A DNA stretch of 64,000 bases from Ecdyonurus torrentis (Eukaryota > Arthropoda > Insecta > Ephemeroptera > Heptageniidae): assembly GCA_949318235.1 (NCBI GenBank), contig OX439133.1, positions 524,236-588,235 on the forward strand, in the 5' to 3' direction. Positions 36,385 to 59,150 of the stretch are shown piece by piece. Position numbers and translations under genes: made by a program. Each line of letters opens with the position of its first letter. Position 1 is the stretch's first letter. The notes under the pieces are model-generated. The model saw only the letters and a program-made list of their open reading frames with translations, was not told the DNA's origin and ran no database searches.

Positions 36385-36497
36385 TTTATGTTACAGGGTT
36401 CGACATCGCAGGCAACACAACTGATTTTGTCAACAAAATTTTAGAAAAAGTGAAAGCTGGAAATCCTACTGGAGGAATCATGGAAATTCTCAATTGA
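22098..36497 (+). CDS. CREBRF: CREBRF/REPTOR-type bZIP transcription regulator, 12 coding exons
   Basis: Coding exons: 22098-22302, 23427-23521, 24363-24606, 25359-25498, 25665-25863, 26274-26372, 29628-29835, 31301-31477, 32093-32166, 33557-33679, 35286-35315, 36397-36497. All junctions are GT-AG, phases agree, and the joined frame is 1695 nt (564 aa plus stop), somewhat shorter than the vertebrate protein (about 640 aa). Features in order: acidic N-terminal half; aromatic motif RYFWQY at about 348-353; linker DLTPNP and TPVSELPL; basic region about 445-465 ([19 protein letters not shown]); short zipper with L476, L483, I490; conserved C-terminus [18 protein letters not shown]. The last three elements are typical of CREBRF (Luman recruitment factor), whose fly relative REPTOR acts downstream of TORC1. 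Family role: nuclear regulator of CREB3/ER-stress and starvation responses. The identification is firm; the function in this organism is inferred. A 5' non-coding exon is probable. Confidence 0.93.
22635..22846. mobile_element. Fold-back element in CREBRF intron 1
   Basis: ATTGGCTTCAAACGCATGTG on the left matches CGCATGTGTTTGAAGCCAAT on the right as an inverted pair, with inner AACATGG/CCATGTT arms around ATAGGATGTCCTAT. A half-copy lies at 38235-38380. Confidence 0.7.
23427..23521 (+). CDS. CREBRF: CREBRF coding exon 2
   Basis: Acceptor TTGCAG at 23421-23426 and donor CAG|GTAAAC. It encodes residues 69-100, ending in an acidic run (MDEDDDILQ). Splicing restores a GGC codon at the junction and leaves phase 0. 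Confidence 0.88.
23555..24175. repeat. Dispersed repeats in CREBRF intron 2
   Basis: Three copies of a ~60-bp motif (TCTCTACTATTTCYATTGAT, GCATTGATTTACAATAAAAC) lie near 23560, 23955 and 24110. Between them (23640-23775) is a member of the GATGACATTTGAAAGTTAAC repeat family that also occurs inverted at 32375-32511 and direct at 44621-44765. Confidence 0.75.
24363..24606 (+). CDS. CREBRF: CREBRF coding exon 3
   Basis: Acceptor ATTACAG at 24356-24362, donor GTCG|GTGAGG. It encodes residues 101-181, including [24 protein letters not shown]. This acidic, leucine-rich block resembles the TPTLAQLN segment of vertebrate CREBRF and could be an activation or docking region (inference). Confidence 0.88.
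24795..25195. mobile_element. TIR element (CAGCACTGG..TTACTTAG family) with a nested hairpin, CREBRF intron 3
   Basis: Left TCAGCACTGGCCTTACTTAC..GTAGAAGTTGTATGGAGAGG and right CCTCCACCTGTACATACAACTTC..AAGTCCAGTGCTG are inverted arms. Inserted inside is a second hairpin (about 24950-25115) with CTCAAATTTGGAACATCTGC and its inverse, a family also seen at 53280-53480. Related outer elements: 33060-33385 and 49876-50219. Confidence 0.8.
25359..25498 (+). CDS. CREBRF: CREBRF coding exon 4
   Basis: Acceptor TGTACAG at 25352-25358, donor GAG|GTGAGC. It encodes residues 182-228, Ser/Pro/Gly-rich with the motif [14 protein letters not shown]. The Ser-rich stretch is the kind of region regulated by phosphorylation in this family, but no specific site is claimed. 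Confidence 0.87.
25665..25863 (+). CDS. CREBRF: CREBRF coding exon 5
   Basis: Acceptor TTGCAG at 25659-25664, donor ACTG|GTCAGT. It encodes residues 229-294, a Ser/Thr-rich, probably disordered segment. The donor is followed immediately by a cluster of AGGTCA half-sites. Confidence 0.85.
25866..25945. promoter_or_regulatory. AGGTCA half-site cluster after the exon 5 donor
   Basis: At least five AGGTCA hexamers, including two AGGTCA-T-AGGTCA direct repeats with 1-bp spacing, and one ATGACCT lie within 80 bp of intron 5. Such DR1 arrangements are bound by nuclear receptors; function here is unproven, and the cluster is itself a short tandem repeat. Confidence 0.4.
26274..26372 (+). CDS. CREBRF: CREBRF coding exon 6, acidic region
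   Basis: Acceptor TTTCAG at 26268-26273, donor GGAG|GTAAAT. It encodes residues 295-327, with the acidic stretch [20 protein letters not shown] that parallels the HDEGFGSE acidic patch of vertebrate CREBRF. A 29-bp minisatellite starts about 5 bp after the donor. Confidence 0.9.
26378..29140. repeat. 29-bp minisatellite filling CREBRF intron 6
   Basis: About 95 monomers of 29 bp occur in two main types, one with AACTGCCTCGTCAATTAATT and one with AAGTACCTTGGGTATTAATT, alternating as A-B (58 bp) or A-B-B. Nearly every monomer has TTAATTAA or ATTAATTAAC. The array starts about 5 bp after the exon 6 donor and ends in degenerate units near 29100. A private variant (AGTACTTTGG) at 26791 recurs at 27835, showing a 1044-bp (36-monomer) internal duplication. 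Confidence 0.95.
29271..29286. repeat. Poly(C) run in CREBRF intron 6
   Basis: Sixteen consecutive C bases just after the 29-bp minisatellite. The complementary strand is a G-run able to form a G-quadruplex. Followed to 29580 by A-rich simple sequence. Confidence 0.85.
29628..29835 (+). CDS. CREBRF: CREBRF coding exon 7, RYFWQY motif
   Basis: Acceptor TTTCAG at 29622-29627, donor ATAG|GTATGT. It encodes residues 328-396, including [20 protein letters not shown], matching the vertebrate RYFWEY block. The 3' end of this exon plus the donor is repeated 115 bp downstream. Confidence 0.92.
29836..29960 (+). repeat. Tandem copy of CREBRF exon 7 3' end and donor
   Basis: From about 29891 the sequence repeats the last ~60 nt of exon 7 (differing by AGTCCT versus AGCCCT) and its GTATGTGGG donor, offset 115 bp. 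Use of the copied donor at 29951 would add 115 nt, shift the frame and reach TAG within 18 codons, so it would be a non-productive variant. AGGTCA half-sites fill the spacer. Confidence 0.85.
30482..31300 (+). repeat. 81-bp tandem array of 3' splice site plus exon 8 start
   Basis: Exon 8 starts are found after AG at 30482, 30572, 30653, 30734, 30815, 30896, 30977, 31058, 31139, 31220 and 31301. Spacing is 81 bp, except the first step of 90 bp, caused by a 9-bp internal duplication. Each unit has TGTTTTACATT(A/G)CAG and then 37 nt of exon 8, after which a short deletion returns it to intron sequence. Units differ mainly in TTACAG/TTGCAG and GACGGCAAC/GAAGGCAAT. There are no stops in the CREBRF frame through the whole array. 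Confidence 0.92.
31301..31477 (+). CDS. CREBRF: CREBRF coding exon 8, start of the basic region
   Basis: Acceptor ATTACAG ends at 31300; donor CCAG|GTAACA. It encodes residues 397-455, with [19 protein letters not shown] and [20 protein letters not shown], near-identical in pattern to vertebrate CREBRF. Only this last copy of the preceding 81-bp array continues into a complete exon. Eleven acceptors (this one and ten upstream) share the same frame. Confidence 0.93.
31949..32015. repeat. Poly(T) tract of about 67 bp in CREBRF intron 8
   Basis: One of the longest homopolymers in the window; it lies about 75 bp upstream of the exon 9 acceptor. A poly(A) of about 50 bp (32291-32340) lies in intron 9, so the pre-mRNA could form an A/U duplex around exon 9. 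Confidence 0.9.
32093..32166 (+). CDS. CREBRF: CREBRF coding exon 9, basic region and zipper start
   Basis: Acceptor TTTCAG ends at 32092; donor CACA|GTAAGT. It encodes [20 protein letters not shown] and the following six residues (456-480). The intron splits the codon for Arg456 inside the DNA-contacting basic region. Confidence 0.94.
32291..32340. repeat. Poly(A) tract of about 50 bp in CREBRF intron 9
   Basis: Uninterrupted A run, followed by an inverted member (32375-32511) of the repeat family seen at 23640 and 44621 (TCTTATCTGATGGTGAAAAT in this orientation). Confidence 0.9.
32722..32928. mobile_element. Fold-back MITE in CREBRF intron 9
   Basis: TATCGTCCTGGTCACGTCAA at the left is inverted as TTGACGCGACCAGGACGATA at the right. 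The arms continue through GGGCATATCTCCATTGA and AAAATTAAAAGTTAGGGCGTAT, so the whole ~207 bp folds into one hairpin. Confidence 0.85.
33060..33385. mobile_element. TIR element (CAGCACTGGGCTTACTTAG family), CREBRF intron 9
   Basis: Long inverted arms: ATCAGCACTGGGCTTACTTA.. and ..TAAGTAAGCCCAGTGCTGA, with inner ATTGTAATGACATTATCAATCAA and its inverse around AGTCTTGTACTGTACTGTGA. A full-length fold-back, close relative of 49876-50219. Confidence 0.85.
33557..33679 (+). CDS. CREBRF: CREBRF coding exon 10, zipper and coiled coil
   Basis: Acceptor CCTCAG ends at 33556; donor CTCA|GTGAGT. It encodes residues 481-521 ([18 protein letters not shown] then a charged helix), completing the short zipper with L483 and I490 and continuing as a Glu/Arg-rich coiled coil. 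Confidence 0.9.
33940..34206. repeat. Dispersed repeat (AGGCCAGCATAGGAAAAACA family), CREBRF intron 10
   Basis: Contains TTGGTCAGAAATACATAGGC and TTTGCCCTATGCTGG..AATGT..AGGCACCACAAACATGGCGA. The same sequence forms both arms of the large palindrome at 47128-48287. Confidence 0.75.
34681..34834. mobile_element. Near-perfect 154-bp hairpin, CREBRF intron 10
   Basis: Arms of about 69 bp (TAATGCTACTAAAACAATAG.. and ..CTATTGTTTTAGTAGCATTA) differ at about one position and enclose a ~15-nt loop. A hairpin MITE, intronic in the CREBRF transcript. Confidence 0.88.
35161..35213. promoter_or_regulatory. Inverted and direct AGGTCA motifs, CREBRF intron 10
   Basis: AAGGTCACCATGACCTT is a palindrome of two AGGTCA half-sites with a 3-bp spacer, the layout of an estrogen/ecdysone-type response element, followed by TGACCT, AGGTGACCT and AAGGTCA. 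Binding is inference only. A similar mix is at 38398-38430 and 62200-62245. Confidence 0.4.
35286..35315 (+). CDS. CREBRF: CREBRF coding exon 11, 30-nt microexon
   Basis: Acceptor TTCTAG ends at 35285 and donor ACAG|GTGAGA follows 30 nt later. Together with the split codon it supplies [11 protein letters not shown] at the exon 10/12 junctions. It is needed for the hydrophobic Leu-Pro segment seen before the C-terminal motif in relatives. Its length is a multiple of three, so skipping would remove ten residues without a frameshift. Confidence 0.8.
35640..35720. repeat. (CT)n-rich tract, CREBRF intron 11
   Basis: TCTC/CCCTC units with C-runs over about 80 bp. Confidence 0.9.
36347..36384 (+). 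repeat. (GATT)n microsatellite abutting the exon 12 acceptor
   Basis: About nine GATT units end 12 bp before the acceptor AG at 36396. TTGAT fits a loose metazoan branch-point consensus, so each unit is a possible branch site. Similar TTGATTGAT runs precede CREBRF exons 1, 2 and 9 and RMND5 exon 4. Confidence 0.8.
36397..36497 (+). CDS. CREBRF: CREBRF coding exon 12, terminal
   Basis: Acceptor GTTACAG ends at 36396, right after a (GATT)n tract. It encodes [20 protein letters not shown], then [12 protein letters not shown] and TGA at 36495-36497. The DFVNK..LEK..GNPTGG block is the strongly conserved C-terminus of CREBRF. Confidence 0.92.
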
Positions 36498-37430
36498 GCG
36501 GCAACTTTTTGAATACAACAAAATTTGAAACTTTATAAAGTGGCGCTAAAAAAATAATAAAAAAAAAAAAGTCAAAAATTTCAACGCAGTTTCTATCTTG
36601 TGAAAGTGAATTTTGGCGAAAAATATATATATATTTTTTAGCGCAAGAAAAATAAAATTGAAGTTTATTTAATACTGGACTTAAAATATGAAATGACATT
36701 TTCAAATTACCCTCTTAGAAAAAAAAAATGGTAAAAAAATTTACAAAAATACTCAAAAATAACCACATTATTTCAAAAAAAAAAAAAAGAGGGTTTTTGT
36801 TTTTTTCATTAAATTTTTGCCTGCCTATTTACTCATCTGTATGTAATAATATTAAAAATAGAAAAAAAAAAGCATGAAAATTAAAAAAAAATAATAATAA
36901 TAATTGTAGGAAAAAAAAAGAAAGTGACAATTTTAGCCTTAAAATTTGTCGAAATTTGCGTATAAAATTTCGCTGTACACATTTGTATTCAACTATCACG
37001 CTTACTTGTTTTGCTTGCAATTGTATTTCGTCCAATTAAATAGCGCTTTGCATCGACATTTTCTCACCAAATTTGTATTGGATTGGTTGGAAATTATGTA
37101 AGTAACATAAGTTCACTGCATCCCAGTCAAAATTGGTTTGCATTAAATCAAATAAAAGTCGGCAAAAAAATCATTTTTTTTTAAAGAAAAAATTGAAGTC
37201 ACAAAAAAGACGATTTTTGCTCATAGTTCTAATTTTCAATAAAACCAATAAAAAAAAAGTCCAATATAAATTTGTGAAAGCTGAAAATTGCTGACAAAAT
37301 GACTAAAAAAAAAAAAAAAAAACAATATTTTGCGCCGCAAATATTTTAACGGCAAAATTTCAATATAATTCTTGGTAGAAAAGTGTAAATAATAATTAGT
37401 GATTGAATAAAGTGGAGTTCACTGTGTGTT
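36498..37430 (+). other. CREBRF 3' UTR (end uncertain)
   Basis: AT-rich sequence after the stop with no further exons. AATAAA at 37406-37411, followed within ~30 nt by a GTGTGTT element, is the best polyadenylation signal candidate. Later AATAAA motifs exist (near 38813), so a longer UTR is possible. Confidence 0.5.
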
Positions 37431-37758
37431 TTCAGACGTCATAAGATAACATGGACAAATCAAAAACATTGTGTGAACTCTCCTTTGATATTGTTACCAG
37501 AATGTACAATGTAATGCACGGCAAACTTTTATTTTGAAATACGCTTCAAATTTACACATTTCAAATACATTATTTGTACATAACTTTTTTATTGGGTCCT
37601 AAGAAAATATTAAGTTTTAGAATTTAATTTAGGGCAGTGCCTTTTTTGTTAATGAAAGTAAAATAATTTTGGTTAAACAATTTGGTAAGAGGCCTTAAGT
37701 GACCAATCAAATGTCGCAACTTCTTTGGAAAAGAAAAATTGGGGGGAAAAATTGGGCA

Positions 37759-37792
<34 letters not shown>

Positions 37793-38557
37793 AACATTAA
37801 TTGCTGGTCACGTTACGTCCCCTAAATTGTGAAACTAAAATTTTCTAAAAATTACTGAAATTGGCTTAATAATTAATTTTATTGTGATTTGACCTTAATT
37901 TACAAATGGAATCAAAAAAATAGGACACCCAAAGAAAAACAAAATGAAAAAAAAAAATAAAATTTGCTGTGCAAAAATCATTAAAAAAATGTGTGATAAA
38001 TTGGCTCAAAACAAACAAAAAAATATATGGAGAAAAAAAAAAGAAAAATTATTTTTTAAAAAGAAAAATGTGGTACAAAATGTGAAAATTTTATTTTGGC
38101 CAAAGAAAAAATATATTATTAAAAAGTTGGTATTTGGACTGTTGAGCTAGGGCCTGTTTGAGCTCACGTAAATGTGGCCCCACCACAAGAGACAAAAGTA
38201 TGCAATTTAAGGGCCTATTTGTGTTTGTGATGTGAGGACAGATTTGTGCAAGAAAATAACATTGGATGGCCTATATTCACCATGTTAATTTTTACTTGCA
38301 TAACTGATGGATAAAGTGATTTCAAATATGGTACATTGGGGTATGCATTTCAAGCCAAATAAAAACTTGAGCCTATACTAAAAAAAAAAAGTGTGAGGTT
38401 GACCTTGAGGTGAGGCAAGGTCACAGTTGAAATACCAGCCACCTATGTGTATAGTATAAAGTATAAGATTAGATAGTAAATCATACAAATAATTATTTGT
38501 AACATATTTTTAACAAAAGTAACTTCTAGCTTTTTAATTTAATTTCTTTATGTCAAA

Positions 38558-38769
38558 GTAGAGACAGGTAAAAATATCACGTTGTCATTTTGACAGAGGT
38601 ATAGCTCTCTGATTGGCTGGAGGCTTGTCATCAGCCAATCAGAGAGCTACTTTAATAATCTAGCTCTCTGATTGGATAGAGGTTTTTTCATCAGCCAATC
38701 ACAGAGCTAGAGGTTAGTATCGCTGTTACATTAACAAGGCGATAGTTTTACCTTTGTTTCTACTTTCAG
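38558..38769. mobile_element. Fold-back element with two internal hairpins
   Basis: Outer arms AAAGTAGAGACAGGTAAAA and TTTTACCTTTGTTTCTACTTT are inverted. Inside are two hairpins of TAGCTCTCTGATTGG..CCAATCAGAGAGCTA type. Contains repeated CCAAT/ATTGG boxes as part of the stems. Confidence 0.75.
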
Positions 38770-38972
38770 GGCATTTTTCATCCAAGTATAACAAAGCAAA
38801 TTTGTAGTAAAAAATAAAGTAAAATAATTCTTGTAATTTGTGACTTTTTTTTTTTTTTTTTTTTTAATCACAATTTTAAGTCAAAAATTTAGTCAATGTT
38901 ATTTCTGTTGATTTTTTTTTTTTTTTTTTTAATTACAATTTTAAGTCAAAAATTTAGTCAATGATTTTTTTA

Positions 38973-39003
<31 letters not shown>

Positions 39004-39242
39004 AGGTATAAATGAAAGTATAATTTCAATTAATTAACTGTTTCTAAAAATTTGCTTAATTTCATAAAAAAAATGACATTTTTAATATATAAACCAAAAG
39101 GAACCACATAAAAATTGAACCAGGGATTTAATTTGATTTTGACTGGCTTTTTTAATTTTGTTTCGGAGGCCAACTTCAAAAAGTATCTTGCAATTATCAT
39201 GGAAAATAGTCGAACTTCAAATTTTATCTACAGAATAAAAAT

Positions 39243-39276
<34 letters not shown>

Positions 39277-42200
39277 TAACGAGATTTTCTATTAAACGGC
39301 GAAAAATGAGATGAAAAAAAAAAAATAATAATAATAAAAAAAAAAAATCCATGATAATTTTGTCTGATAAATATTGTTGTATTTGGATGAAAAAGTTCAC
39401 TCGTTAGTTTAATTACTTGCTGTATTATGTGATATTTAATTAGCTTTAAGGAAGGATAAAAAAAGGACTCAGGTCAAATTATTGTAATTAGATATTAATT
39501 TTTTTATGTTATAATTACATTATAATTAAGTTTAATTGTTGAAAGTGGAAAATATTTCAAACTAATTTTATAAAAATTTGGATAAATTGAAAATATGGCC
39601 CCAATTTTTGTAAAAACTGCAATTTTTGGCGTCCAATGCATTTTTATCCATTTTTTTTAAACAAAACTGAGATTTTTTTGAAATATTTTCGTGTTTAAGA
39701 AATGGGTAATATTTAAGTTTTTTTGGGTATGATATATCTATTACTTGACCTAAAGTGGGGATCATGACCCAAAACCTATTTCAAAATATTACCAAATTAT
39801 GAAGAATATGACGATTTTTGTGTCTTTTTGATGCAATTAAAAAAATAATAGGCTAATGATAAAAAAATTATAAATGATAAAAAAAACTTGAAATTTTGAG
39901 TTTTTTGAGCAAATATAAAAAAAAAAGTTTTTTTTTTTCTTTGCTGCAATTCAACAGGAAAAAAATGCGTTTTATTTTTATTTTTTTAAAAATTAAAAAC
40001 AGATGCACTTTTGAAAAAGTTGTAAAAGTTGCAAAACTTAACTCAAAATTTTACCATCTTATGAAACATGTAGTCCAAATTGCACAAATTTTGTCATATT
40101 TTTTATTATTTATGTTTTGCAGAATATATTACGAAATAAAAATGAAATATTTTTTTACAAAAACTAAAAATTAGTAAAAAAGAAAAATTTAAAAGTTAAT
40201 GATAGAATGACGTAGAAATATGGATTTTCTTTGCTTTTTTGTAAATTCATTTTTTTTTTTATATAATTTTAGTTAATTAGAGTATGCTAGTCGGTTATTT
40301 AATGCAGAGTTTTAGAATTAAGATTGTAAATATATTTGAGTTGTAATTTATCTATTTTGGATCTACTCTCCAACTATTCCTAAGGTTTTTCTCAAGTTAT
40401 TCGTTTTTAAAATTGAAAATGGTAAAATCAAAGTGAATATTTTTCTTCAGATTTAATGTATGTTATTTTGAAAAAAACTGATTGTTGGAAACCCTGGTTA
40501 TGGTCTCTCAGTATGGAGGTATTAAAAAACCCTGGTTATGGCCTCCTCAATGGGGGCGCGATAACTTGCATTGAAATTTTTAAAACGTTAAAAATAAAGT
40601 GTTAATTTTTTTTTGTACCTAAAGCCAAGTTTTGTATGATTTTTTGCCTCTTTTTACAGGTAATCTGAATTTTTTTATAATTTTTTGTTTGAGTAATGCA
40701 CATTTGGCAACGTACGTGTTTTGAGTACATAATTACTTAAAAATGCAAATTATGAAATTTGTAGTTACCATTTCATTTATTTATTGTTAATTTGTACTAG
40801 AATTTTTTAAGTTTTATTATTTTATTTTTATGTATTATGATCTTATACAAAAATAAGTACAGTACATTATAGAAGTGATTGGGGAATGGGAAAGAGTGTA
40901 AATTTCCATTCTCCAATTTTTATTTTTTTTATTATTGCTTTTTTTTTTTTATTGTAGAATCCTGTTTATAATTTTCAACTACAAAAAAAGGAAAAAAATT
41001 GTGAATATTTTTTTTATTTTATTTATTTATTTTTTTTTTTAATGATAGAAACTTGTATATAATTTTCAACTACAGTTAAGAGGGGGGGAAATCAAATCAA
41101 TTGCGAGGCTCATAACTTGGGTTTTTCATTAAAAATAACAATGGAAATAGTGATAGATACAATAAAAAAAGTAAGCTGAAACTTGAAAAGGTATGTGATT
41201 TGATTTTGCTATTTTCAAAATAAATAAATATTTAAGAATTGTTTTTTTATATAAAACAAAAATGTTGACATTTTTTCTATTTTGTAATTTTTGGTGTTGG
41301 GTTCTTTTTTAATTAATATTTTTTAGAAATCTCCTAAAATACTAAACTCTTATCTAAGCATCTATTTAATATAAGTATTATTTATTGAATTATTCAAATA
41401 TCTAAATATAAGTCCTATATATCTCTCTCATCGGGAAAATATTTTAAAATGCATTTTCATCAAAAAAAAAAAAAAATCACTGTTGTTAATAACAAAAAAT
41501 TATCTTGGGGAAAAAATATTTTATTTCTCGTTTTTTATTTTTTATTATTATTTTTTTATGATTTTAAATAAAATAAAAATCAACTTAAAAACACATGTGA
41601 ATTGTGTCCAAAAAAATTTTTTTTCATAAATCTTTTTATTTTTAATTGATCATTGCATGAAAGGCAATTTTTCTCATTTAATTACTTTAAAGAAGTTATT
41701 TTCCCAAGATAATTATAAAAACGGTGACCACATCGATCATGTCATTTCAATTACTAGTAAAATATAACATTGTATAAAATATAAATATATTTATAAATAT
41801 AACATCAATAATATATATCTAACAATATTTTTTGTTTCAAAAATAAATTTAAAAATATAAAATAAATTTAGAAAAAGGCACAATTTGTAAAAAATAAGAA
41901 ATGCATTTTAAGTTTATTCAATTTTTATGTTACGAACTTTTGAGCAAAGTTTCTGGAACGAAAGTGTCGGTCATAAAATTTGTTTAAAATTCATGTCTAA
42001 TTTTTTTATTATATTTATTTATTAAAAGTTGAAATCGGACCGATGCTAAAATAACTGTAATTAAAAAAATATATTTAAAATCAAGACAAATAATTATTAT
42101 TTAATTTGTTGAAATAAATGATAATAAAATGTGAGATAAAAAATAAAAATATATTTTGGTTGCTTTTTAAAAAACTTGTAAACTGATAATAAAGCATGTT

Positions 42201-42299
42201 GATCATGAAATTATTTTGCAAATCTTTTTATTTCTGCACCTTATTTGACCCTGTAAGTTGGGCTACTTGATCAGCTTACAAAATTGCCTACAATTAAGG
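38770..42299. other. AT-rich intergenic stretch between the convergent genes
   Basis: Long poly(T)/poly(A) runs (38850-38866, 38911-38930, 38976-38995, 39246-39274) and otherwise unique AT-rich sequence. No exon, RNA gene or clear repeat was supported. Confidence 0.5.
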
Positions 42300-42992
42300 G
42301 GCATTGGGTTTAGATGTAGCCAGAGGCAATATTTTAAAATTAGCGACCTCTTATAGAGTTATGATCTCCTGATACGAAATTTTGAAAGAACCATTCAAAT
42401 ATTCACGACAAATGAAGCAAGGGAAGTGGGAGAACATAACACAACAGGAGGTTGAGCATAGCCTGAGGCAATAGCAGATCTTATTAAATTGACAATGACC
42501 TTCTATTGAGTTATGATCTCCTGATACAAACTTTTTAAATGACGTCAAAAATTCACGACAAATGAAATATAGGTAGTGGGAGAACATGAGACAGTAACAG
42601 GTTGTGCATTGCCCGAGGCAATAGGGGGCGGGGCTTATTAAATTGACAACGACCTTCTATTGAGTTATGATCTCCTGATACAAACTTTTTAAATAACGTC
42701 AAACATTCAGCACAAATGAAATATAGGTAGCGGGAGAACATGAGACAGTAACAGGTTGTGCATTGCCTGAGGCAATAGGGGGCGGGGCTTATTAAATCAA
42801 TAACGACCTTCTATTGAGTTATGATCTCCTAATACAAAATTTTGAAATAACGTCAAAAAAAGCACTAGAAATGAAACAAGGGTAGTGGGAGAACATAAGA
42901 CAATAAGAGGTTGATCATAGCCTGAGGTCATAGAGGGCGTGGCTTATTAAATTGTCAAAGACCTCCTGTAGAGTTATGATCTCCTGATACTT
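42300..42992. repeat. ~154-bp tandem repeat, about 4.5 units
   Basis: GAGTTATGATCTCCTGATAC recurs with spacing of 152, 154, 154 and 155 bp, together with GGGAGAACAT and GCCTGAGGCAATAGGGGGCG. Units are diverged, so this is an older array than those inside CREBRF. Confidence 0.88.
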
Positions 42993-43740
42993 AAATATAA
43001 TTCTTTTTTAAGATCCATTACCAGAGCAAATAAAAAAAAAAAGAACTTGGCAAAAATTGCAATGGAAGAAAAGAAATAAAACAAATATTGACAATTTATT
43101 TTGAAAACAGCTTCATAATTTAATTACCTTATACATATTTTAATTTCAAAATAAATATCAAATAAAAAACAAATTGTATCAAAAACTAATGGAGAGATTT
43201 TTTCACTAAAAATTATTGAGACAAATTTTTAAGTTTTTCTACTATTTTTTGCAATAAATTTTTGCATAATTAATACAACATACAGTATTAATTTTAAATA
43301 ACATTAATTCAGAGTTCTAATTAAATATTATTTTAACTCAACTGTGTACAAACGGCAAAAAAAAAAGGGTTTACATATAAATTTCATTAGTTTTACAAAA
43401 AATACTAAAAATTGCTTTTTTTTTTTTCCTATAATGATTTGTTCTTTAAGTTAATATAAACATAGCTACTATTTCCATCATTGATTTATTGATTTTCTAT
43501 AACTATGATAAACTCAATGTTATATTTATTTACAACAAAAATCAATATTAATTTAAACAATTCAATAAATATGTACAAAATTAGAGAAATATTTTTGGTT
43601 ATTAGAAAACAAAGATTTAGAAACTGACACCTTACATCAGAAATATCTCGCCAAATTTATCTTCTCATTTTTACTGAAACTTTTATGTGAAAATATAGGG
43701 GGGAGGGGGGGGGGGATGCATTGCGTGGCTTTTATAGGCT

Positions 43741-43880
43741 TTTTTTAAGACATTAAAATGTACTAATTTAACATTGTAGAAGCCTCTTGTTAGTGTGTTT
43801 GTGAGAAAACTACTGCACTGAGGTCACAAATATTTAAATGTGGAATATTAGACATTTTTTTACGTGTTTAAGATTAAAAA
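43741..43880. repeat. Dispersed repeat (AACTACTGCACTGAGGTCAC family)
   Basis: GAAGCCTCTTGTTAGTGTGT and CTGCACTGAGGTCACAAATA recur as a partly duplicated copy at 57145-57345 and an inverted partial copy at about 60885-60970. Confidence 0.7.
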
Positions 43881-44413
43881 TTGCAACAAAAATTAAACAG
43901 ATTTTACAAATTTGCAGTAAAAATTAGAAGAGAAATTCAATTAAAAAAAAAAAGATACAAAATATATAAATAATGATTTATATTACCTAAGATTATTTAC
44001 AAAAATCTAAACACGAAGCTAAAAACGAAATAACTTTTTTTAAATGGGCATTTTTCAAAATTACTCACGAAGTTAAAAAATAAGAGTTGCATTTCTGAAC
44101 TATGTAAAAGAAGAAGAAAAAAGTGAAAAAAAAATTTTTTTGAACATAAAATTGCTTTAAAAAAGTTGTTGTTTTATTCCTCCAAAAAAATTTTTTTTTT
44201 TTTTTTTTTTTTTGAAAATTGAACATAAAATTAGTAGTAAGTCACATTTTAACCTTTTTTTAGGGGGGGGGGGGTTGACAGAGATGTTAAAAAATGCCCA
44301 TTAACTTACAACTATAACAATGAAAATCACCTAGAAATTTGGGACAAATTAAGGACAAGAAACCATTCATTGTGATTATTTGAATGAAAAATATGACAAA
44401 GAAATTAGCGACA

Positions 44414-44419
44414 TTTATT
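44414..44419 (-). promoter_or_regulatory. RMND5 polyadenylation signal candidate
   Basis: TTTATT on the plus strand (AATAAA on the minus strand) about 70 nt after the RMND5 stop codon. It would give a short 3' UTR. Confidence 0.5.
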
Positions 44420-44486
44420 GAAATAAATTGGGTTAATTTTTCCCTAGTTCTAAAATATAGTGATGTTTTTTGGGGTTAATTTGGGG

Positions 44487-58094
<13,608 letters not shown>

Positions 58095-58433
58095 CTTTGT
58101 TTTTAAAACTGTTTACGTTTGTTGCCACTTGGTGTCGCCACTTGCTGGACAAATAAAAATTTACCGCGAAAAGTAACAAAATGTTTGAAACTTTATTTAT
58201 TGAGTCCACGAAGAAATTAAAATAAGAATTGTGTTAATTAATGACATTAATTAGTCCTTGATTGAACTTAGTCAAGGTAAAATATCCACTTTTATCTGGT
58301 AGGTGACGCTATCTCCCTCCCTCGTTATGTTATATAATATGAAACACTGGCAATAAGTCGGAATATCGCAAAAGAAAATCTAAAAAATTATTAAAATCCA
58401 TTCTTAAAAATATAATGAAATTATTATATTACG

Positions 58434-58770
58434 TATAGGGTGTCTATGCCTGTGCAATCATTTTAAAGTCGACGCCATGTTTGATCACTCAATAACATAG
58501 GCAGAATAGGAAAATTCTCATTTACCAGTTTGAACATTAAGCAATATTATTTGTAAGTGCATTGGATATATTAATTGATATAGCTTGAATTTCAAGTATG
58601 TGAAAAAAATCGAAAACATAATAAGTAAAAAATATTAACCAATTTTCCCATTGAAAAAATAGATAGAAACAAATTTTGTCCTACAATGCTGGGTAATACA
58701 ACGTAATTCATTACTCCAGTATGGCGTCCAAGCTCAATAAATATGATGCCATGCGTACATTATACCCTAT
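58434..58770. mobile_element. AGGGTGT-family MITE, copy 5, upstream of RMND5
   Basis: Ends GTATAGGGTGTC and TATACCCTAT are inverted. The interior has AAAGTCGACGCCATGTTTGA and CTCCAGTATGGCGTCCAAGC. It lies about 340 bp upstream of the RMND5 start codon, possibly in the promoter region. Confidence 0.8.
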
Positions 58771-58929
58771 AATTTGTCTCTCACTTTCATATTCTTGTTC
58801 AAATGTCAAAAAAGTATTCCTATTACAAAAGCTACAATATATATGAAACTTTGATTTCATTGCATTGATTTGATCATATCACATCATATCATTTCATATA
58901 CTTATTTCAATAACATCATCATCATATTA

Positions 58930-59150
58930 TCATATAGTCATAATGATCAATGGACGTTATCGGTTTAGCGCGCGGGGTGCTGCGGGGAAAGCTATATATA
59001 AGGGTCCCCTAATTTAAGATTACGCTTATGGAGAAAAACACGTTTTTTGCGATTTTTGAGAAAACTGGTCCACCAATTTTGGAGAAATTTAAATGAGAGA
59101 TACTATACATACTTTTACGTGTTTTAAGCCATAGAAAATTTTTAACAATT
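58930..59150. repeat. Dispersed repeat (GTTATCGGTTTAGCGCGCGG)
   Basis: CAATGGACGTTATCGGTTTA, AAGCTATATATAAGGGTCCC and GATTACGCTTATGGAG recur in decayed form at 21636-21700 (CAATGGAGCTTATTGGTATA, CATTACGCTTAGGGGGAG). Confidence 0.6.

Noticed and set aside
37944..38150. Lys-rich frame of 68 codons
   Set aside because: A-rich sequence downstream of CREBRF; composition explains it and no homologous motif is visible.
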